DNA of 36,140 nt from a virus, in IMG/VR virus record IMGVR_UViG_3300009159_000158, positions 1-36,140 of that record. One strand, 5' to 3'. The notes under the pieces were generated by a model that was not told where the DNA came from, did no database searches, and saw only the letters and a list, made by a program, of their open reading frames with translations. The position numbers were made by a program, and so were the translations under genes. Positions 1 to 7,282 of the stretch are shown here, in pieces. How positions within the stretch are numbered: position 1 is the first letter of the stretch; the number at the start of each line of letters is the position of its first letter.

Positions 1-123
1 CTTGCTCAACTGTCGCAGTGTCAAACGAGTTTTACGCAGTTGATTTTTTTGAGGCTGGCTGTTGTCCTGTGCGACATCTTGGTAGCCTTCGGGTTCACGC
101 TGGTAAAGTTCATTTAGTATCAT
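1..123 (-). CDS. Small prohead-core-type protein, N-terminal fragment (partial)
   Basis: An open frame begins with ATG at 123 and runs off the window edge after 41 codons. The peptide starts MILNELYQREPEG and ends in a basic, helical stretch (RKTRLTLRQLSK). Position directly after the portal gene on the same strand is where T4-like phages carry small prohead-core genes (67/68), and the RLTLRQL-type basic stretch resembles small proteins I recall at this place in marine T4-like phages. This is inference from position and a short fragment. No Shine-Dalgarno sequence is seen. A CATAAATA late-promoter box overlaps the end of the portal gene and stops 5 nt before this ATG. Confidence 0.55.
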   Translation of the reverse strand, partial: MILNELYQREPEGYQDVAQDNSQPQKNQLRKTRLTLRQLSK

Positions 124-128
124 ACAGG

Positions 129-136
129 TATTTATG
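129..136 (-). promoter_or_regulatory. Late promoter box CATAAATA
   Basis: The minus strand reads CATAAATA, close to the T4 late consensus TATAAATA. The box overlaps the stop codon of the portal gene and is followed by 5 nt and then the ATG of the next gene. In T4 the transcript starts about 5-7 nt after this octamer, so the mRNA would begin at or next to the start codon. Confidence 0.55.
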
Positions 137-1949
137 ATGTTGGTGGTGGTGGAACTGCTGTGGGTGCTGTTCCTGCACCTGCTGGTGCGCCTGGCAAGGC
201 ACCTGCATCGGGTGCACCTGCAGGTGGCATAGCTGCCAGTTCTTCACCGGTAGTAATATCTGCTTCCATACCTGCTGGAGTAATACCAATACTACGCAGA
301 TCTTGTCCTTGTGTGGTACTTAACTCAGGCTGATCACGTTCTTCACGCCAGAGTTTTTCGTTTTCTACAATCTCTTCTTGACTCAGTCCCAGGTACCGTT
401 CCATCAAGAAACGCTTGCTCATGTAGGGCAACTGCTCCAGTGTACTGAATGTGCCAACTCTGCTGGTGTCCATTTCTGCTTGACGATAACTGGCAAAGTT
501 CTGTGGAGGACCTAATACAATATCAAAAATGCTGTTGTCAATGTTAAAACCACGCCATTTCATGAACATCTTGAATTCGTCATCCAGTTTCTGCATGATT
601 AAACGCTGTAAACGTTCACAATACTGGTTGAATCTGTACTCTTGTATCAGTGCTGTGCCGACTTTTCCGTCGTTCATTGCACGGTCTGAATCGTCAGGAC
701 CAGTGGGCAAGTAACTACTAGGCACACGCAGGCCCCGGGCCATTTTGTTGTTGAAATACTTTAAATCGTCAATTTCGCCCAGTCCTGTGCCGCCTGGCAG
801 TGTGTCTACACTACTGCCGCGTCCGTCGGCTGTTTGTGGGAAAAAGTAATCTTCGTTGATACTGAGCGGATTGTAACTGGCATCCATTAGATTTTGTCCG
901 CCACCGTTCACAGTGGGAATACGTCGCTGATGCATTTCGTTTTTGACACGTTCCACAAAGGCCATGGCCATATGGCTAGGCATGTTGCCCACGTCAATTT
1001 TAAACACTCTACGCTCTGGAGCACGGCTCACACGATAGATCAGCACAGAGTCTTCCAGTAGTTCTTTTTGTTTGTAAACTTTGAAGATGTTTTCTAAGAT
1101 GCTTTGTCCAAATGGCCAAAAGTAATCCAATCCTTCATTCAGGCTCAAATGCACCACGTGCTTGGCATCAATACAGGTTTCGTTCATGGCCTGCGCAAAT
1201 CTACTGTTGCCCACAGTGCCGCCGGCACCGCCGCCAGATCCACCACTGGGACTTGAGTAGTTGGTCTGTCCTGTACTACCTGTTGATCGGCTCACATAGT
1301 AGTCGCTGGTGGTTTTTTGTGCAATGCTTAGATTTTGAAAGTTAGGGTTGATGTCACGAATAATGTATTGCTCAGGACGTTTGCCTTCTGATTCATTCAC
1401 AATGACTCTGCTGACCTTGACCATGTCAACCCAGTACATTTCAAATGTTTCTGGATCACGCACAAACACCTGGTCACCATACTTGATGGTGTTACGAAAC
1501 AGTTTGAACATGCGCTGGTCCAGCTTGTTCAGTTTGGTCCATTGTTGTAACTGCTTTTTAATAATTTCTACTTCGTGATCAGTGGGAGTGTCTTTGAATG
1601 TGATATCAAACGGTGTGTTGTTGTCTTCGTTGTTCTGTGTGCTGAACTCGGCAATGATGTCCAAGCATGCATTGATTTCCGAATCAAGATCCATATTTTC
1701 ATACTGATTATAACGTTCAACACGATTGGGATGGCCTGAGTACACTTCCGGCAGTCTGCTGGCATAGTTACGAAATGCAAAATCATTGCCTGTTCCGGTG
1801 TTGCCAGTGTAGCCGTTTTGACGATCGTAGCCGGGTAGACCAGACTGATTACGCCCAGAGATGGGACTCAGTTGGCCATTGGCGTCACCTGCGGCCACTT
1901 TGAAGTACTTCATCCACCCGCGCTTACGACCATTTTCCATTTCAGCCAT
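132..1949 (-). CDS. 20: Portal vertex protein (gp20)
   Basis: The 605-residue protein matches the T4-type portal, which forms the dodecameric ring through which DNA is packaged and to which the neck attaches. Supporting segments are the N-terminal region with ENMDLDSEINACLDIIAEF, the central stretch QSILENIFKVYKQKELLEDS followed by LIYRVSRAPERRVFKIDVGNMP, and MKFLPQ-like loops replaced here by NEDYFFPQTADGRGSSVDTL, then LKYFNNKMARGLRVPSSYL. T4 gp20 is about 524 residues; this one is longer, with a Gly/Ser-rich insert near residues 220-245 and an Ala/Pro/Gly-rich tail after residue 565. The ATG at 1949 has AAGGA 8 nt upstream. A late box lies at 1977-1984. The gene lies downstream of the tape measure, not downstream of sheath/tube genes as in T4. 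Confidence 0.93.
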   Translation of the reverse strand: MAEMENGRKRGWMKYFKVAAGDANGQLSPISGRNQSGLPGYDRQNGYTGNTGTGNDFAFRNYASRLPEVYSGHPNRVERYNQYENMDLDSEINACLDIIAEFSTQNNEDNNTPFDITFKDTPTDHEVEIIKKQLQQWTKLNKLDQRMFKLFRNTIKYGDQVFVRDPETFEMYWVDMVKVSRVIVNESEGKRPEQYIIRDINPNFQNLSIAQKTTSDYYVSRSTGSTGQTNYSSPSGGSGGGAGGTVGNSRFAQAMNETCIDAKHVVHLSLNEGLDYFWPFGQSILENIFKVYKQKELLEDSVLIYRVSRAPERRVFKIDVGNMPSHMAMAFVERVKNEMHQRRIPTVNGGGQNLMDASYNPLSINEDYFFPQTADGRGSSVDTLPGGTGLGEIDDLKYFNNKMARGLRVPSSYLPTGPDDSDRAMNDGKVGTALIQEYRFNQYCERLQRLIMQKLDDEFKMFMKWRGFNIDNSIFDIVLGPPQNFASYRQAEMDTSRVGTFSTLEQLPYMSKRFLMERYLGLSQEEIVENEKLWREERDQPELSTTQGQDLRSIGITPAGMEADITTGEELAAMPPAGAPDAGALPGAPAGAGTAPTAVPPPPTS

Positions 1950-1976
1950 TTAATTGTTCCTTTTTGCACACAGCAA

Positions 1977-1984
1977 TATTTACC
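1977..1984 (-). promoter_or_regulatory. Late promoter box GGTAAATA before gp20
   Basis: The minus strand reads GGTAAATA in the 39-nt gap between the tape-measure and portal genes, 27 nt before the portal ATG. This leaves room for a short leader that contains the AAGGA ribosome binding site. It matches the other TAAATA boxes in the window. Confidence 0.5.
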
Positions 1985-1988
1985 GTGA

Positions 1989-4385
1989 TCACTGTGCATA
2001 CTTCAATATCTTGGTTTGTACATCAACTGAACTTCGTTGTGCTCTGACCATTTCTTGCATCATTCCAACCATTGCTCTATTTGAATTTGCCATATCTTCA
2101 AACATTTGTACAAAGTTTCCGCCGCCGTTGTTCAATGGTATGACTGCTTCGTCGCCATGTAGCGTAGCAGGGTATCCAGAGTTTGGTCCCGAAAATACTC
2201 CGCCTGCTTCTGCTGTGATTGCAGAATCTTTTAACAGGCCCACTATGGTTGGGCCTCGACTTTTTACCTGTCCATACCACTTGCTGCCTTCTAGATTAGA
2301 TGCAGCACCTGCAAGATCCGAATTAGCCAATTGTTCTTTTAGCTTGGGCCATTTTTGAATCCAACTTGGTCCCATATTAAAAGTTAAATCAGTTAACGCA
2401 CCTTGCCCAGAGGTACCAAGTTTACCAAATCCTGGAATTTTCTGTGCGGCTAGTCTGTGATGAGCATAATCATCCTCAAACATTTTCATTATTTCTTCTT
2501 GGGAAAATTCTCTGTTCCATTCAGGAGGTAAAGATTTTCCATCACCTATTAGATGCCCTACTCCCACAGTCCACAACCCCAAACTGTCTTTGTAAGGCTT
2601 GTTACGTATACCTTCGTGGGCAATAATCATTTTCTTGATTTCATCTTCACTCATACCACTAGTTTTAGATGCAGTTTTTAATTTTGCTGGAGGCGGTGCA
2701 GCATTAGATCCAGTTTTTTCTGCGCCCTGGCCATCTGTGCCGGTAACAGCGCCTTGTTTAGCAGGTGCTGCCGCTGATGGTGCTGGTCTAGCTGCCGCTG
2801 GTGCCGCAGGTGCCGCTGATGGTGCTGGTCTAGCTGCCGCTGGTGCCGCAGGTGCCGCTGATGGTGCTGCCGCTGGTGCTGGTCTAGCTGCCGCTGGTGC
2901 TGCCGAAGCAGGAGCAGGTGCAGATCCTACCGGTGCACCACGATTATTTTTGACGCCTGCAAAGCCAGCTAGACTTTCCAAGGCTGCGGTTGCTGAATCA
3001 GTAGCCCCGGTCAATGCGCTCATACCGGTTGTAACAGCACCCATGCCTACCTGAAGCGCATCTTGCTGTCTAGCAGTGATCTGACGATCATTCTGTTCTT
3101 GCTTTACTCTGTTTTTTGTTATGTTGTCATCTACAGCTTGTGCTGTTTTGCCAGCATCAACTTTTTCACCCAACGTTCCTGCTTTCTGCATAGCAGTTGC
3201 TTGATTTTGGGCTTTGAGGGAAATACCATATTGATCTTGAACACCTATAGAAGCACGGCCGATTGCGCCTTTTCTATCCTTTTCAAACCCCTGGACCATT
3301 GTTGAAAAAACTTCGCTTGCGTCAAACATTCCACTGGCCAGCATTCGTTGTGCCTCAGGCGCTGATCGCATGAGCTTTTGTACTTCTGGACTGTTAAACG
3401 TGCCAGTGACCGAATTTAACATACCTTTTCGAATGGCTGGATCCAGATTTGCTGAGTAGCTTTGTACCAGATTAGCTTGTTCTAATTGCTTTTTAGCAAC
3501 GTCGGCATCTGGGCCGCCGGCAGCTATTCTATCTTCTAACTTGGCTGTGAAAGCAGCAAAGCGTTCTTCTGTTTGAGCTGATTCCTTGTCGGATTCTTGT
3601 TGTTGTCTATTTCTGCCAGTTACTTTTGCTAGTAAATCAACTTCCTTGATATATGCGGCAGCGGCTGCAGTTTGCTCTTGAGCAGACATTTTCAGGCGTG
3701 AACCTGTGAGCATCTGCATTTTTGTGTAGCTTACAATGCCCTTGTTGATCTCATTGATGGATAGACCCATGGCAGCAAACTCTGCACCAACATCACCATT
3801 GGTCAGTACCTGTGATATTTTAGCTACTTCAGTAAGTCCGCCTCCTACTGTTTTGCCAAACATGGCCAATGTTTGCGAGTTCTCAGCAACAAGAGCAGTA
3901 AACTCGCCCATTTCTTTTGCCGCATCGTAATTCATGCGTTTCAAATTGTCATAAACGCCTGACATGCCGGCGGCAGTCTGAGCGCCAGCGTTAGCAATGT
4001 CTTTGTAACCTTTAAGTAATTGGTCTGACTGTTCTTTTACTGCGGCAACATAGCGGGCACCACCTTGGAGTATCACTTTGGTTGCTAGTTTAACAGCAAT
4101 GCCAACTCCTGGAATTAATCCTACTAGATTGCTCAGAGCATCGGCTGAGCCAATCATGGATTTATTAAATGCATCTGAGCTGGATTGGCCAGAGGCAAGT
4201 GATTTGCCCATACCCAGTGCAGAAGATCCTAATTTGTTTATTGACGCAGTAAACCCTTTGACTCCAGTGGCAGCGTCTGCCATGGCTATTTTGGTTTCAG
4301 CAGATACATATCCGAGCCGTTTTATTTCTTCCGCGGCCTGTGCGTTAATTTCTGCAATTTCTTGTGGGGTATACTCGGTTGCCAT
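1989..4385 (-). CDS. Tail tape-measure protein with internal T4-type lysozyme
   Basis: The 798-residue protein looks like a tail tape measure fused to a muramidase. Residues 84-110 form a hydrophobic helix (LIPGVGIAVKL), and residues 110-470 are mostly helical and Ala/Gln-rich. Residues 485-545 are an Ala/Pro linker. Residues 578-722 form a GH24 lysozyme domain: E591 in AHEG, D600 in YKDS and T606 in WTVG have exactly the spacing of the T4 lysozyme triad E11/D20/T26. The C-terminus has GPNSGYPATLHGDEAVIPL, a motif typical of tape-measure C-termini. Tape measures set tail length and leave the tail at infection, so the lysozyme could open peptidoglycan during DNA entry. The gene is divergent from the gp26-like gene, 25 nt away. 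No good Shine-Dalgarno sequence precedes the ATG; a late box ends 5 nt before it. Confidence 0.82.
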   Translation of the reverse strand: MATEYTPQEIAEINAQAAEEIKRLGYVSAETKIAMADAATGVKGFTASINKLGSSALGMGKSLASGQSSSDAFNKSMIGSADALSNLVGLIPGVGIAVKLATKVILQGGARYVAAVKEQSDQLLKGYKDIANAGAQTAAGMSGVYDNLKRMNYDAAKEMGEFTALVAENSQTLAMFGKTVGGGLTEVAKISQVLTNGDVGAEFAAMGLSINEINKGIVSYTKMQMLTGSRLKMSAQEQTAAAAAYIKEVDLLAKVTGRNRQQQESDKESAQTEERFAAFTAKLEDRIAAGGPDADVAKKQLEQANLVQSYSANLDPAIRKGMLNSVTGTFNSPEVQKLMRSAPEAQRMLASGMFDASEVFSTMVQGFEKDRKGAIGRASIGVQDQYGISLKAQNQATAMQKAGTLGEKVDAGKTAQAVDDNITKNRVKQEQNDRQITARQQDALQVGMGAVTTGMSALTGATDSATAALESLAGFAGVKNNRGAPVGSAPAPASAAPAAARPAPAAAPSAAPAAPAAARPAPSAAPAAPAAARPAPSAAAPAKQGAVTGTDGQGAEKTGSNAAPPPAKLKTASKTSGMSEDEIKKMIIAHEGIRNKPYKDSLGLWTVGVGHLIGDGKSLPPEWNREFSQEEIMKMFEDDYAHHRLAAQKIPGFGKLGTSGQGALTDLTFNMGPSWIQKWPKLKEQLANSDLAGAASNLEGSKWYGQVKSRGPTIVGLLKDSAITAEAGGVFSGPNSGYPATLHGDEAVIPLNNGGGNFVQMFEDMANSNRAMVGMMQEMVRAQRSSVDVQTKILKYAQ
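2761..2915 (-). repeat. 42-bp tandem repeat coding an Ala/Pro linker
   Basis: A 42-bp unit (2776-2817, exact again at 2818-2859, then a diverged third copy to about 2915) encodes a 14-residue Ala/Pro/Arg linker. It separates the helical tape-measure body from the lysozyme domain. The copies are identical at DNA level, so recent unit gain or loss is likely. Confidence 0.9.
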
Positions 4386-4390
4386 AACTA

Positions 4391-4398
4391 TATTTACC
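4391..4398 (-). promoter_or_regulatory. Late promoter box GGTAAATA before the tape measure
   Basis: The minus strand reads GGTAAATA, then TAGTT, then the ATG of the tape-measure gene. The same octamer precedes gp20. There is no Shine-Dalgarno sequence between box and ATG, so a transcript from this box would be leaderless or nearly so. Confidence 0.5.
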
Positions 4399-4410
4399 TA
4401 GGAAAAAATC

Positions 4411-5247
4411 ATGTCAAATAACCCATTAACACAATATTTCAGACAGCCGGCTGTGTATGTTAAATTGCCCAGCGGCGGAAAATACTATGCAGATGGCTCA
4501 ATTGTGATGCCGGCCAATCAGGAATTGCCGGTTTATCCAATGACAGCAATTGACGAAATTACATATCGTACGCCTGATGCACTGTTCAACGGCAACGCTG
4601 TGGTTAATGTTATTAAAAGTTGTATTCCTGCTATTCGAGATCCCTGGAGCATTCCTGCCATGGACATTGATACTATTTTGGTTGCAATACGTATGGCCAG
4701 TTACGGAACCACAATGGAAATTTCAACCACTTGCCCACACTGCACCCACGAAGCGGATTACGGAATTGATTTACGCAATCTACTTGAAAATATGAAGGCA
4801 CCAGATTATTCAAAATCCGTCACTGACGGTGATTTAGAGATATACTTTAAGCCAATGACATATCGAAATCTCAACGAGAATAATCAACGACAGTTTGAAG
4901 AACAAAAAATACTACAAGTTTTACCCGGTACTGACATGCCCGATGAACAAAGAATGTCTGCACTCAGTACAGCATTGATGAAAATTACAGAAATTACTGT
5001 GGGTGCTTTGGCACAAAGCATTGCCGCAGTTAAAACTCCGGCAGCGTTAGTAAGTGAACCCGAGTTCATTGAAGACATGCTAAAAAATTGCGATCGACGA
5101 CTGTTTGGTAAAATTAGAGATCATGTTGTTGAAGCAAAATTAGGTGCAGAGATACAGCCACTGAAGATTGTGTGCAGTGAATGCACTGAAGAATATCAGC
5201 AGGCTATTACCTTGGACATGACAAGTTTTTTCGCGGACGCCTCCTAG
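4411..5247 (+). CDS. 26: gp26-like baseplate hub / tail assembly protein
   Basis: The 278-residue protein resembles the T4 baseplate-protein family that includes gp26, a factor for central hub assembly. The N-terminus has VKLPSGGKYY and LPVYPMTAIDEI, followed by a conserved NGNAVVNVIKSCIP stretch. Two Cys pairs, C108/C111 (CPHC) and C255/C258 (CSEC), probably form a zinc ribbon. AGGA lies 9 nt before the ATG. The frame closes with TAG only a few codons after a T TTT TTC heptamer (5226-5232), and the -1 frame stays open for another 76 codons, so this protein probably has a frameshifted long form of 350 residues. It sits head-to-head with the tape measure, as expected for a tape-measure chaperone. 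Confidence 0.75.
   Translation: MSNNPLTQYFRQPAVYVKLPSGGKYYADGSIVMPANQELPVYPMTAIDEITYRTPDALFNGNAVVNVIKSCIPAIRDPWSIPAMDIDTILVAIRMASYGTTMEISTTCPHCTHEADYGIDLRNLLENMKAPDYSKSVTDGDLEIYFKPMTYRNLNENNQRQFEEQKILQVLPGTDMPDEQRMSALSTALMKITEITVGALAQSIAAVKTPAALVSEPEFIEDMLKNCDRRLFGKIRDHVVEAKLGAEIQPLKIVCSECTEEYQQAITLDMTSFFADAS
5226..5232 (+). promoter_or_regulatory. Probable -1 ribosomal frameshift site (T TTT TTC)
   Basis: The heptamer T TTT TTC is in the correct phase for simultaneous P- and A-site slippage: zero-frame codons TTT TTC become TTT TTT. The zero frame then ends after four codons (GCG GAC GCC TCC TAG). The -1 frame continues open to 5462. A 4-bp GACC/GGTC pairing downstream (about 5259-5279) is too weak to call a stimulator with confidence. 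A one-base length error in the T6 run is the main alternative. Confidence 0.6.
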
Positions 5248-5462
5248 TACTGGACTCTGACCAAATTTCCAAATGGGTCGAACAGTTAGACAAAGAGGCC
5301 AAACTAATAAAATCAGAAGCATTGAAAATGGTATGGTACATGCGAGGTGGCCTGTCCTATGAGGCTGCACTGAATCTCAGTGTAGATGAGCGCAATGCTG
5401 TGAGTGAAATCATCAAAGACAATTTAGAAACCACTAAAAAATCAGGACTGCCATTTTTCTAA
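5232..5462 (+). CDS. Frameshift extension of the gp26-like protein
   Basis: This 76-codon frame (-1 relative to the gp26-like gene) encodes RGRLLVLDSDQISKWVEQ followed by a helical region with KMVWYMRGGLSYEAA and a C-terminal KKSGLPFF. The sequence is typical of a real protein. I recall very similar C-termini (WYMRGG...TKK..LPFF) in baseplate hub proteins of T4-like phages. It has no ATG, GTG or Shine-Dalgarno sequence that would include the whole conserved part; the first ATG lies inside KMVWYM. Translation by -1 slippage at 5226-5232 would join it to SFF of the upstream protein. An independent short protein starting at the internal ATG is possible but less attractive. Confidence 0.65.
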   Translation, partial: RGRLLVLDSDQISKWVEQLDKEAKLIKSEALKMVWYMRGGLSYEAALNLSVDERNAVSEIIKDNLETTKKSGLPFF

Positions 5463-5468
5463 AACATC

Positions 5469-5975
5469 ATGCTGAACATAGATCAAGTCACTCAGGATAT
5501 TGAACAGTGGATTCAGAACTTTGTAGAAGTTCCGCATCCTGCGCTGGGCGGATTTCCTCCCTGTCCTTATGCACGGTCCGCACGATTGAAACGCAGTTAC
5601 TCAGTGTATATCGGTGCAGATCCCTACTACGATCTCAAAAACAGAGCACGTTATGGCATGGGCAACAAGGAAGTGATTGTGTACGCATACGATCCAGTGG
5701 AATGGCCACACGAGCTGTTTGCGTCCAGCCTGGATCAGGCCAATCGTGAGTTTTTGCTCACAGCAGACATACTGGTGTTGGAGGATCATCCTGCTGATGC
5801 AGAAATAGTCAACGGCGTGTCAATGAATCAAGGCACATACGCACTGGCACTGGTACAAAGTCTAAGCGATCTCAACACCAAAGCACAGCAAATGGCTGCA
5901 AAAGGTTTCTACGACTCATGGCCCGAAGACTACCTCACAGCACTGTTTCAGCATAGGAAAGATCCCAGATTATGA
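5469..5975 (+). CDS. Conserved-looking protein of unknown function
   Basis: The 168-residue protein has no domain that I can assign. It has a striking N-terminal segment, FVEVPHPALGGFPPCPYARSARL, with a Pro-Cys-Pro-Tyr-Ala-Arg motif near residues 31-36, and an aspartate-rich YAYDPVEWPHE near residues 74-84. The CPYAR motif resembles a ligand or metal site but no catalytic assignment is justified. No signal peptide or membrane segment is seen. The gene begins 7 nt after the frameshift extension and overlaps the next gene by 4 nt (ATGA), so it belongs to the plus-strand operon running to 7282. The ribosome binding site is poor, which fits coupling to the upstream gene. Confidence 0.75.
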   Translation: MLNIDQVTQDIEQWIQNFVEVPHPALGGFPPCPYARSARLKRSYSVYIGADPYYDLKNRARYGMGNKEVIVYAYDPVEWPHELFASSLDQANREFLLTADILVLEDHPADAEIVNGVSMNQGTYALALVQSLSDLNTKAQQMAAKGFYDSWPEDYLTALFQHRKDPRL

Positions 5976-6403
5976 CTTACCAGTTTGCCAGAATCAATCT
6001 AGAACGAACAACATATCAGCCCTGTGTTGATTGGTTCTACATCACTGAGCCCGATATTGCCGAACTGCAAGACATCTACAGAACCTACTGTATCTACAAA
6101 CACTTTGGCAGTGTGATGCCACTGTTTGCTAGTCAGTTTACTGAACCTGGCATGGATCTCATTGGCTACAGAGATGCAGGTGAGCTAGTGGCGTTTTCCA
6201 TGATGAAACGTTACGATGATCGAAATTTATTAGCCGCACAGTTTGCCTGGAACTACCGGAAACCTCGACTACGTCTGGGAATCTCAAGTTTACAAACAGA
6301 ATGTGCAATCTACAGAGACCGTGGATTCCAGTATTTGTATCTGGATCAAGCGCATCTGTACAAACAAGACCTTGAAGGTTTTGAAATACTAGGACCACTA
6401 TAA
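5972..6403 (+). CDS. GNAT-like / aminoacyltransferase-like protein
   Basis: The 143-residue protein looks like a single acyltransferase domain of the GNAT superfamily. The C-terminal half reads GELVAFSMMKRYDDRNLLAAQFAW, then LRLGISSLQTECAIYRDRG and FQYLYLD. This order (small strand, Tyr/Asp-rich turn, LG..S...E...A...G..YLYL) resembles the C-terminal domain of arginyl/leucyl-tRNA-protein transferases and FemABX-type folds. The N-terminal cysteine region of arginyltransferases is absent, so a tRNA-dependent role is only a suggestion. The gene overlaps its upstream neighbour by ATGA and is followed 1 nt later by the next gene, so it is part of the same operon. Confidence 0.6.
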   Translation: MTYQFARINLERTTYQPCVDWFYITEPDIAELQDIYRTYCIYKHFGSVMPLFASQFTEPGMDLIGYRDAGELVAFSMMKRYDDRNLLAAQFAWNYRKPRLRLGISSLQTECAIYRDRGFQYLYLDQAHLYKQDLEGFEILGPL

Positions 6404-6404
6404 C

Positions 6405-6743
6405 ATGGCAGACTTATACACAATTTGGGCAGACAAAGAAGGCGACATCTCGGACCTAGACTGGGTCAACGGCATGAAAAGTTTCTTTGATCATTTGAAA
6501 TCAGAAGGCAAAATGCAAGACTATCGTATCACTCGATGCAAGATGGGTTTCCGTAGCATTGCAGACATGCCTGAATGGATGATCTTGATGGAGTTTCGAG
6601 ATATGGCCCAAATGGATGAAGCGTTTCGACGTGTTGCTCCGCTTGAAGGCGAACTAGAAACCAAACACAAATCATTCAATCAATTTGTTTCAGGAACCAT
6701 ACAACATGCACTGTTTCGGGACTGGCCTGACACGTTTGTATGA
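6405..6743 (+). CDS. DUF6614-like protein
   Basis: The 112-residue protein resembles the small DUF6614 family that I know mainly from Alphaproteobacteria. It begins with LYTIWADKEGDISDLDWVNGM, continues with YRITRCKMGF and PEWMILMEFRDMAQMDEAFRRVAP, and ends near ALFRDWPDTF. The alternation of strands and helices suggests a ferredoxin-like (dimeric alpha/beta barrel) fold. No enzymatic activity is known to me. The gene overlaps the nucleosidase gene by 4 nt (ATGA), so the two are probably translated together. The family assignment is from memory of the pattern. Confidence 0.6.
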   Translation: MADLYTIWADKEGDISDLDWVNGMKSFFDHLKSEGKMQDYRITRCKMGFRSIADMPEWMILMEFRDMAQMDEAFRRVAPLEGELETKHKSFNQFVSGTIQHALFRDWPDTFV

Positions 6744-7282
6744 AAACAGTAGTGTTGATTGCATTGCCCAGTGAGGCTCCTAACCTACGGCACATGATGA
6801 ATGTGTTTTATACCGGGGTTGGCAAGGTAAATGCGGCATTAACTGCCGCTCATATTATTGAACGATATCAGCCAGACCGTGTTATTAATATAGGAACAGC
6901 CGGCGGCATAACTGCAGGGCCTGGCCTGCACGAATGTACTCAGTTTGTACAACGAGATATCACTTGTCAGGCCCTGGGCTGTGCAGATGGACAAACCCCG
7001 TTCGAAGATGATATCATTTTGAGTACTGGAACTCATGGACTTACATGCAGTACCGGCGATAACTTTGTAATGAATCCAGTTCTTACTATCCCAGCAGATC
7101 TCGTTGACATGGAAGCATATTCAATCGCAAAGGCCTGTATACGTAATAAGATTGAGTTTGGTTGTTTTAAGTACATCACAGATCAAGCAGACAATCATGC
7201 GCATGATTCATGGAAAGAATCAGTATCGGCGGGAGAAAAGTTTTTTATTGCTAAACTACTTGAACTTGGTGTAACTGTGTAA
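6740..7282 (+). CDS. MTA/SAH nucleosidase-like protein (PNP/UDP family)
   Basis: The 180-residue protein matches the 5'-methylthioadenosine/S-adenosylhomocysteine nucleosidase fold, which splits adenine from MTA, SAH and 5'-deoxyadenosine. E12 in ALPSEAP, the GVGKVNAA motif (26-33), GTAGG (52-56), TGDNFV (105-110), the ribose-binding M124/E125 in VDMEAYSIA and D148 in YITDQAD are present; these correspond to the E. coli catalytic residues E12, E174 and D197. It is shorter than the bacterial enzyme (about 230), with the deletion between the GTAGG and TGDNF motifs. It is the last gene of the plus operon and is followed by a terminator. Three radical-SAM genes, which produce 5'-deoxyadenosine, lie in the opposing operon. 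Confidence 0.8.
   Translation: MKTVVLIALPSEAPNLRHMMNVFYTGVGKVNAALTAAHIIERYQPDRVINIGTAGGITAGPGLHECTQFVQRDITCQALGCADGQTPFEDDIILSTGTHGLTCSTGDNFVMNPVLTIPADLVDMEAYSIAKACIRNKIEFGCFKYITDQADNHAHDSWKESVSAGEKFFIAKLLELGVTV

Noticed and set aside
2761-2920. Tandem repeat considered as a CRISPR array
   Set aside because: Units are contiguous without spacers, in frame, and encode a linker; no CRISPR array is present in the window.
2599-3054. Plus-strand open frame with Ala/Gly repeats
   Set aside because: It is antisense to the Ala/Pro linker of the tape measure and simply mirrors the 42-bp repeat.
4386-4410. Plus-strand late promoter for the gp26-like gene
   Set aside because: Only TATATTTA is present in this direction; the TAAATA motif reads on the minus strand toward the tape measure. 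I see no clear promoter for the plus operon.
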